Both the position numbers and the translations under genes were made by a program. The notes below the pieces were generated by a model. The model saw nothing but the letters and a program-made list of their open reading frames with translations. It was not told the DNA's origin and did no database searches. From Methanomassiliicoccales archaeon UBA147 (GTDB taxonomy: Archaea > Thermoplasmatota > Thermoplasmata > SG8-5), in assembly GCA_002496385.1 (NCBI GenBank), contig DAJR01000005.1:1-21932 (forward strand): a stretch of DNA of 21,932 bases, given 5' to 3'. Below are positions 19,001 through 21,932 of the stretch, one piece after another (the stretch's first letter is position 1; the number at the start of each line of letters is the position of its first letter).

Positions 19001-21640
19001 CAGAGCACCCTGATGCGCTCATTCACAAACGCATCGATGGCTCCCGGGGCATCCTGGAAGGTTTCCTTCCCATACGCCTGGACAGGCACAAGCCAGGTTG
19101 GATGGCACAATGTCTCCGTCAGGGTTGACCCCTACAATGCCATCACAGAACAGAACGAGGACAACAACAGGAATTACACTCTTATCAACATTACATCGCA
19201 GGCCGACCTGGCGATACTCCAGTACAACGACATCTGGGCTTCCAGGACCTACCCGCTGATAAACGAGACCTTCGACCTGAACGCCAATGTCTGGAACCTG
19301 GGAGACCTGAACGCGACCGATGTGGAGGTCTCATTCTACCAGAACGGAATCCTCCTCGGGACCGCGACCCTGGATGAGGTCCCCGCCAACCCGACCACGC
19401 CCACTGTGGCCTCGATATCATATACTTTCACACAGAACCGCACCTATCCGATCGAGGTATTCATCGACCCCCAGAACCTCATTCCCGAGGTAGACGAAAC
19501 AAACAACAACAACAGCGCCTGGCCGATGAACCTGCGGATTTGGGAATTCCCGAACCTTTACATCCAGAGCCTCCAGGTGATGGAAGGCACTAACCTTGTG
19601 GAGATAGGCATCGGCGGCGGGACAGCCATAACCGAAACCTACAACAGGACCGCCGTCACCCTCAGGGCGAGAATCCAGAACACCGGCGAGCTCTTCGCGG
19701 GCGGCGTATTCGTGAGATTCTATGACGGCCCCGTTACCACTGCCAACCTAATCGGCACGTCCCAAACGATACCTAGCATCACCACGGGCAATTTTGCATA
19801 TGCCACCTGTCAATGGACCGCGCTCACGAGCCGCCTTGAACAGGTCCACACCATCAACGCCATAGCCTATGCCAATGCCGGGCTGGTCAGCAACCAGGCG
19901 AGCCAGACCGTAACGGTCTATGACAACAGGGCGGACCTGGAACTGATCTCCTTCGAACTGGCCAACGGCGCGACCACAATCACCGGCAATACTGCCTTCC
20001 GTGCAAATGTGACTATCACGAACAACGGACTCTGGACGGCCGAACGCTTCTTCGTCGATATATATTCCAGCATGAACAGCTGGAACAGTACGAAGGCAGC
20101 ATGGAATTCCGGCAGCAGAACCCCGATCGGAAGGCTGGGAAACGCCACGATAACGAACCTGGTCATGGACGAGACGGTCACAATCACGCTAAACTGCGCA
20201 GGAGTCGACGCGGGCGCGTACGGGCTTTTCATCTACATAGATACCGAGCTGAACAACACCGACACAATCAGCTACAACGATATCACCCCGCTGATTGGCA
20301 ATGTCGAGGAATACAATGAGAGAAACAACAACCTGACAGTTGCCGTCACTGTGCTCATGCCTCCGCTGGCAATCAATCTGCAGCTTCCTGCAGCCACCTA
20401 CATAGGCGGCGAATGGGCGAACGTGTTCGAGGAGGGCGAGACAGTCAGCGTGCTGGTCACCGGATTCGTCGTCAGGCAGGACAACCCCAGCATGGGGGTA
20501 TCCAATGTTGAGATCACCGCCACCATAGTCGGTGGCGACCCAGTCCAGATAACATCCGGCCAGGGCGGATTCTTCAGCGCCAACCTGCCGGTCTCGGCTG
20601 TAGGAAACTACACCGTCCAGGTATCGGGAAACGGAATTTTACCCGACACCGCCTGGTTCAGGATTGCCCCCGCCGATGTGTTCCCCTGGTGGATACTCAT
20701 CCTGATAATCGTGATCGTAGTGGCCATCATCGTGGTCATAACGCTCTACCTGTACTTCGTCGGACTCGGCAAGACGGTCCAATGCGGCGAGTGCGGTGCG
20801 TTCATCCCCGAAGGCGCGGCAAAGTGCCCCAAGTGCGGCGTTGAATTCGAGACCGAAGTTGCGAAGTGCAGTGTCTGCGGCGCATGGGTGCCGATCGATG
20901 TCAAGAACTGTCCTGAGTGCAAGACCGAGTTCACGGTCGGTACGGAAAACCTTGACGACTACGAGGCGAAGATGAAGCGCCAGTACGACGACATCGTCAG
21001 GAAGTTCCGCGCCCAGGCCAAGCAGGAGCTGGGCAACGAATTCACTGAGACCGAGTTCCAGGCCTGGTGGGCCAGCAAGCCCACATTCATCACCTTCGAC
21101 CTCTGGCTCAAGGAGGAAGAGGAGATGAAGCGCATGGGCTCAAGGCCGTGCCCGGTCTGCGAACTGGAGAACAGCGTGACTGCCAAGATATGCCACAAGT
21201 GCGGCAGCGTCATGGGCGAGGCGAAACCGAAGCAGCCAAAGAAGCCCGAGGGAAAGCAACCGCCCACCGCAGCCCAACCGAGGCCGCAGGCCACCGCGCC
21301 AGCACCTGCACCCCAGCCAGCGCCTCAGCCAACGCCTCAGCCGGCGCCCCATCAGACAGCCGCACCACAGCAGCAGGCAGCGGCCCCACAACCTGCAGCG
21401 GCGCAACCAGCAGCCACTGCCGCGCCTGCGCCCGCCAAGCCCGTCACCCCGGGAAAGAAGGGATGCCCGTCCTGCGGCATGGAAGTCAATGTCGCGGAAA
21501 AGGTATGCCCGATATGCAGCTATGACTTCTCGCAGCCCCAGGAGGGCGGAGACCAGGCAAGGCGCATCATCCGGAAGCCGATAAAGAAGATAGTGAGAAG
21601 GCCGGGAGAACCGGGCGGCGACCAGCAGCAACAGCAGTAA
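16055..21640 (+). CDS. Giant surface protein with beta-helix-like and CARDB repeats, one transmembrane helix and four cytoplasmic zinc ribbons (1861 aa)
   Basis: An envelope or S-layer-associated protein is inferred. A basic start and hydrophobic segment (about 12-31) form a signal peptide. Residues about 60-180 and 665-780 carry short repeated strands of the GGTLRIINSTLNF type, as in right-handed beta-helices. Carboxypeptidase-regulatory-like beta domains are suggested near 475-620 and 810-920. Four CARDB-like domains follow (about 935-1045, 1050-1150, 1167-1280, 1293-1430) with the typical DPxNxIxExxExNN ending, then an Ig-like domain. A strong transmembrane helix lies at about 1544-1571. 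The cytoplasmic tail holds four four-cysteine zinc ribbons: C1577/1580/1591/1594, C1605/1608/1619/1622, C1699/1702/1713/1716 and C1804/1807/1818/1821. A charged helical segment separates ribbons 2 and 3, and a Pro/Ala/Gln linker separates 3 and 4. The extreme C-terminus is basic (KPIKKIVRR) and ends in five Gln. Topology is well supported; the partner of the zinc-ribbon tail is unknown. Confidence 0.9.
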   Translation: MSKKKPNNVQKIVSVFVLWCMTIGGLAGIFTANVGSGSVPQPTANLVPVVLNQYWEIRDWGVYDADYSITINSGGTLRIINSTLNFLQDDFTNYFIHVNVGGSLILENSTITTGATKQAMWNPVFEITVTDGTLKMTDHSVLAFPGDLTIDNSLTFINDSWITSLVPEKFTTQKDWCKAFPTFYGVVENWWSSTDRNLGETENDGPILTFIGCDDVTIADSTIDELYEEPALTTPLTTVRLVPNALPVDEGTGGVLSVQGDDVSYYRLSSPNSISATFNTALSDAFYDITAAVLRVEYNNPGYTFLAPYNTPPFISFNYSVPGGTPVVPETMAFQISPNQVADITLQANILANVNTFSQINQMFVNFTAYEDGANNPINISFIALDLTLDPLPPPTYIILDDTDMTVINSFIGVDWNSLETNYGIKNAFNLVNGANLYMYNMTMKEDDPANGVPDFTEIPDGAIAQNYVPFRVMDTSTAHYFKWLEVDVADRYDVPVPNALVNTTFKFNTASVVNQVSKINNLTDLTDTAWTGAKLRIRNYIVNKYSVLPANVTRTGVNGKAMIPLLTTYYTQATYPTGDHVGNYLVNIKYSGSAGGSDSCDFAPMPNIGSGDNYERLDIPLADVELFRDFGSVGLIVNDANPVVKLDAGSSLTPLALNDFIVVEDAGILTISNANMLMANSGTAPYMILVRENGALILDNVDLTSQGTMVLKITLEDNARLTMTDSSTTNYVDIMACDNAQVTFDTTELRGRFDTATGADVHVILNAINTTFYKSLDQFHGTSVANLTGCSSPLAQNFKILPTDTAKVSIHRWVEITVVDGTAAQTPLANANVWITTQFPEYATRLNRAGTTNANGLFRTSALSDYFIYDQSKLEVREIHYNLYNVVTQYQLFSGIIHNETTNITLKAYPLISSSDTITAKKVVLDRVLPDLDPPLTIWPIDTANSSVGRGTEVWVNTTVTNTGDAIANGVVVEFWDTMNQQSTLMRSFTNASMAPGASWKVSFPYAWTGTSQVGWHNVSVRVDPYNAITEQNEDNNRNYTLINITSQADLAILQYNDIWASRTYPLINETFDLNANVWNLGDLNATDVEVSFYQNGILLGTATLDEVPANPTTPTVASISYTFTQNRTYPIEVFIDPQNLIPEVDETNNNNSAWPMNLRIWEFPNLYIQSLQVMEGTNLVEIGIGGGTAITETYNRTAVTLRARIQNTGELFAGGVFVRFYDGPVTTANLIGTSQTIPSITTGNFAYATCQWTALTSRLEQVHTINAIAYANAGLVSNQASQTVTVYDNRADLELISFELANGATTITGNTAFRANVTITNNGLWTAERFFVDIYSSMNSWNSTKAAWNSGSRTPIGRLGNATITNLVMDETVTITLNCAGVDAGAYGLFIYIDTELNNTDTISYNDITPLIGNVEEYNERNNNLTVAVTVLMPPLAINLQLPAATYIGGEWANVFEEGETVSVLVTGFVVRQDNPSMGVSNVEITATIVGGDPVQITSGQGGFFSANLPVSAVGNYTVQVSGNGILPDTAWFRIAPADVFPWWILILIIVIVVAIIVVITLYLYFVGLGKTVQCGECGAFIPEGAAKCPKCGVEFETEVAKCSVCGAWVPIDVKNCPECKTEFTVGTENLDDYEAKMKRQYDDIVRKFRAQAKQELGNEFTETEFQAWWASKPTFITFDLWLKEEEEMKRMGSRPCPVCELENSVTAKICHKCGSVMGEAKPKQPKKPEGKQPPTAAQPRPQATAPAPAPQPAPQPTPQPAPHQTAAPQQQAAAPQPAAAQPAATAAPAPAKPVTPGKKGCPSCGMEVNVAEKVCPICSYDFSQPQEGGDQARRIIRKPIKKIVRRPGEPGGDQQQQQ

Positions 21641-21650
21641 ATGAACCAAT

Positions 21651-21700
21651 GGGAGCCGGACACCTGGCTCCCTCATTTTCTCTTTATTTTCATCTTTTAT
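21651..21700 (+). terminator. Hairpin plus T-rich terminator
   Basis: GGGAGCCGG at 21651-21659 pairs with CTGGCTCCC at 21664-21672 (nine pairs including one G-T wobble, four-base loop). A T-rich run follows (TCATTTTCTCTTTATTTTC onward, to about 21699). It begins 10 bases after the stop codon at 21640. Archaeal termination mainly needs the T-rich tract; the hairpin may also protect the 3' end. Confidence 0.7.
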
Positions 21701-21718
21701 GCTTCAAGCGCGTTTGCT

Positions 21719-21844
21719 GTAAACTACCAGCCCCTAAACAGGCGAGGCACAGCCTCGTCTTAACGCTAACCAAGTATGGTTAGCGAAAGGAGCTGGCGTT
21801 CACGCTTGCATTTTTTGTTATTTGATTCGGGGCTGGAAGTTTAC
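21719..21844. repeat. 126-bp inverted-repeat element with two internal hairpins (possible MITE, IS200/IS605-type end or structured RNA)
   Basis: The outer arms GTAAACTACCAGCCCC (21719-21734) and GGGGCTGGAAGTTTAC (21829-21844) are complementary at 15 of 16 positions. Inside are a 9-pair hairpin (21740-21748 with 21752-21760, loop ACA) and another 9-pair hairpin (CGCTAACCA 21764-21772 with TGGTTAGCG 21777-21785, loop AGTA). A TTTTTT tract lies at 21811-21816. No open frame of note lies within, and no transposase is present in the window. Candidates are a non-autonomous transposable element, the end of an IS200/IS605-like element, or a structured transcript ending at the T tract. No flanking target duplication was seen. 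Confidence 0.6.
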
Positions 21845-21903
21845 CATAGGGTAGTTGCAAGCATGATTTATTGAAGCCATTCTGTATGTTTTTTGGATTA
21901 TGG

Positions 21904-21932
21904 AGGTCTGGGGTCTAGGGACTAGGGTCTAG
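21904..21932. repeat. Telomere-like heptamer tandem repeat at the window edge
   Basis: Four consecutive 7-base units, AGGTCTG, GGGTCTA, GGGACTA and GGGTCTA, plus one more G run to the last base, so the array probably continues outside the window. The third and fourth units differ only by an A/T swap. Each GGGWCTA junction creates CTAG, a tetramer often rare in prokaryotic genomes. Confidence 0.6.

Noticed and set aside
21719..21932. CRISPR array or tRNA
   Set aside because: The repeats are inverted or 7-base tandem units, not 25-40 base direct repeats with unique spacers. No tRNA T-loop (GTTCRA) with matching acceptor stem was found around the hairpins.

Overview
The window looks archaeal and most probably comes from a Thermoplasmatota-like euryarchaeon, perhaps a sediment lineage. 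The reasons are AT-rich TATA-type promoters, GGGGTGA-type Shine-Dalgarno sites, an archaeal type IV prepilin leader on two proteins, and very large secreted proteins built from CARDB modules. The lineage is inferred from protein style only; no marker gene is present.

Layout, all on the + strand. At 1-78 there is the probable 3' end of an unidentified gene. From 79 to 185 lies a promoter region with a TATA-like box and a repeated, partly palindromic TGGTTATA motif. At 186-7094 and 7099-12741 are two tandem, 4-nt-spaced paralogues of 2302 and 1880 aa. Both begin with a class III (prepilin) signal and carry three CARDB-like repeats, two LVDDD/Rossmann-like modules, a von Willebrand factor A (vWA) domain nested inside a lectin-like beta-sandwich, and a second beta-sandwich at the C-terminus. 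At 12753-12845 is an orphan remnant ending in a near copy of the C-terminal tail of these proteins. At 12880-15927 is a membrane-anchored protein that fuses an M14 zinc carboxypeptidase to a C11 (clostripain-like) cysteine peptidase. After a second TATA-type promoter, 16055-21640 encodes an 1861-aa surface protein with beta-helix-like and CARDB repeats, one transmembrane helix and a cytoplasmic tail with four zinc ribbons. A hairpin/T-rich terminator follows. The last ~215 bases are non-coding and hold a 126-bp inverted-repeat element with internal hairpins, then telomere-like heptamer repeats running off the window edge.

Interpretation. The cluster reads as a cell-surface adhesion and proteolysis locus. 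Two giant pilin-type adhesins, possibly tip subunits of type IV pili and analogous to bacterial PilY1, sit beside a dual-chemistry ectopeptidase that could cut and trim captured protein. A giant envelope protein with an intracellular zinc-ribbon tail could link the surface to the cytoplasm. Domain assignments with intact catalytic motifs (M14, C11, the vWA of the second giant, the zinc ribbons) are firm. The pilus and coupled-digestion roles are inference.
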